A DNA stretch of 5,275 bases, from contig JBFWNZ010000283.1 in NCBI GenBank assembly GCA_050250795.1, forward strand, positions 1 to 5,275. Direction: 5' to 3'. The notes beneath the pieces are model-generated. The model was not told where the DNA came from. It worked only from the letters and a program-made list of their open reading frames with translations, and did no database searches. The DNA comes from JBFWNZ01 sp050250795 (GTDB taxonomy: Bacteria > Pseudomonadota > Alphaproteobacteria > UBA8366). Each line of letters starts with the position of its first letter. Position 1 is the stretch's first letter. Position numbers and translations under genes: made by a program. Positions 4,151 to 5,275 of the stretch are shown here, piece by piece.

Positions 4151-5275
4151 ATGATACGCAACGCGAAACGGATTGCCGCGGTCGGCGCCGTGCTTACGCT
4201 CGGCTTTGCATCGGCGGCACAGGCCTCGATCGGCAGCGGCGGCGGCTCCGGCGCGACCACGAGCAACACCCTGGTCTCGGTCTCGGTCTCGCCCATCGCG
4301 TCGGTCCAGACGACGTCGATCCTCGCCGGGAACATCACCGGTTCGCTGGGTGGCGGTTTCGGCGGCGGCGGTTTCGGCGGCGGTGCCGGGCCGATCTCTG
4401 CGGCGCCCGGCCCGCAGACCTCGCTGATCGACAATGTGCAGTCGACCGGGATCGCCGGGGGCCAGTCGGTGCTGTTCGACCTGCGGGCACTGAAGCAGCA
4501 GCAGGGCGGTTCGGCCGGTTCGAAGCCGATGAACATGAACGCCTGGCTGCGCGGGGCCTATACCTCGATCACCAACACCGACCGCGGCGGCGAATTCGAG
4601 GGCGGTGCCACCAACGTCGTGGGCGGCGTGGACTATCTGTTCCAGAACACGAAGATCCCGGTCCTGGTCGGCCTGTCGGGCGGGTATGAGAACACCGACA
4701 TCGACACGACCTTCAACACGGGCACCTTCGAGGGCAACGGCTTCACGCTCGCGCCCTATATCGGCCTCCGGCTGCTGCCGAACCTGCTGATCGACATGAA
4801 TGTCGGCATGAGCTGGATCGACTACGACGTGTCGCGCACGGTCGGCGGCAGCAAGCGGACCGGCAGCTTCGATGCGACCCGTCTCTTCTATGGCGCCAAC
4901 GCGACCTACAACCACTTTGCGAATAATTGGCGCCTGTCGCCGACGGTCGGCATCATCCATATGCGCGAAGAGCAGGATGGCTATACCGAGAACAACGGCA
5001 CGGCCGTGCTTGGCAGTGCCATCGACCTGACCCGGGCGAAGGCCGGCGTCGAGGTCGGCTACAATCTCGGCGGCGTGAACAAGACGCTGACCGGCATCGA
5101 GCCCTTCGTGAAGATGATCGGCGAGTACGACATCGAGAGCGAGGACGGGGTCGATCTGGGCAATGGCGTGACCTCCTCGGACGAGAAGTACGGCGCGGTC
5201 GCGGGCGGCGGCGTCAACCTGAAGCTGGGTGAGATGGTGTCCGGCACGCTGGACGGGTCGTATAACTCCATCGGC
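4151..5275 (+). CDS. Autotransporter-type outer-membrane beta-barrel protein with glycine-rich segment (paralogue 2, 3' partial)
   Basis: The frame is open from the ATG to the window end, showing 375 residues; by alignment with its neighbour about 17 remain, for a total near 392. A signal peptide (residues 1-25, core AAVGAVLTLGFASAAQA, cleavage after AQA) leads to a mature N-terminus SIGSGGGSGATTSNTLV, nearly the same as in paralogue 1. Then comes a divergent Ser/Val/Thr segment, a short GGGFGGGGFGGG linker (about 67-79) and a conserved SLID...LFDLRALKQQQGG segment. The barrel starts at about Trp132 and shares long identical patches with paralogue 1 (SAGSKPMN, NTKIPV, YDVSRTVGGSKRTG, MREEQDGYTENNGT, LTGIEPFVK). 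Differences concentrate in the pre-barrel region and some strands, as expected after tandem duplication and divergence. It should be exported by Sec and inserted by BAM. The function beyond that is unknown. The C-terminal Phe cannot be checked here. Confidence 0.88.
   Translation, partial: MIRNAKRIAAVGAVLTLGFASAAQASIGSGGGSGATTSNTLVSVSVSPIASVQTTSILAGNITGSLGGGFGGGGFGGGAGPISAAPGPQTSLIDNVQSTGIAGGQSVLFDLRALKQQQGGSAGSKPMNMNAWLRGAYTSITNTDRGGEFEGGATNVVGGVDYLFQNTKIPVLVGLSGGYENTDIDTTFNTGTFEGNGFTLAPYIGLRLLPNLLIDMNVGMSWIDYDVSRTVGGSKRTGSFDATRLFYGANATYNHFANNWRLSPTVGIIHMREEQDGYTENNGTAVLGSAIDLTRAKAGVEVGYNLGGVNKTLTGIEPFVKMIGEYDIESEDGVDLGNGVTSSDEKYGAVAGGGVNLKLGEMVSGTLDGSYNSIG

Noticed and set aside
4048..4689. 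Plus-strand frame of 213 codons overlapping the second barrel gene start.
   Set aside because: It is an arginine-rich out-of-frame reading of the barrel gene, with no ribosome site and no conserved features.
4082..4960. Minus-strand open frame of 292 codons opposite the second barrel gene.
   Set aside because: It is the same type of antisense shadow; it even resembles the shadow of the first barrel gene because the sense genes are paralogous.

Overview
The window looks like an accessory stretch of a Gram-negative, GC-rich genome, most likely an alphaproteobacterium. This rests on the outer-membrane autotransporter-type barrels, GC-rich codon use with C or G in third positions, strong GGAGG ribosome sites, and IS3-family elements of a kind common in that class. 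No phylogenetic marker is present, so the assignment is an inference.

Layout from left to right. (1) 1-678, + strand: the 3' part of an ABC-transporter ATPase of the polysaccharide/O-antigen export type (Wzt/KpsT-like), cut by the window edge, with base composition visibly lower in GC than the right half. (2) 702-2190: a nested insertion-sequence scar. A remnant of one IS3-family element (about 732-922, keeping only the C-terminal 43 codons of its transposase) abuts a complete second IS3-family element (923-2153, 1231 bp) with 27-bp terminal inverted repeats, orfA and orfB on the minus strand, and an A7 slippery site for -1 frameshifting. A near-identical direct repeat of about 32 bp lies on each outer side of this composite. 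(3) 2191-2711: about 520 bp without a confident gene, holding a few weak small frames. (4) 2712-3911 and 4151-5275 (cut by the window end), both + strand: two tandem paralogous secreted proteins. Each has a signal peptide, a short glycine-rich segment and a C-terminal autotransporter-like beta-barrel. They are separated by a 12-bp-stem hairpin terminator and an intergenic region of about 185 bp, so each probably has its own transcript.

The common theme is the cell surface. The ATPase would power export of a surface glycan, presumably with a permease encoded upstream of the window. The two barrel proteins would sit in the outer membrane. The IS composite separates the two modules and may have helped assemble them. 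No operon link between the ATPase and the barrel genes is visible. The most interesting part is the paralogous pair: it has essentially no passenger domain, a strongly conserved mature N-terminus, and patches conserved at DNA level in segments where surface loops would be expected.
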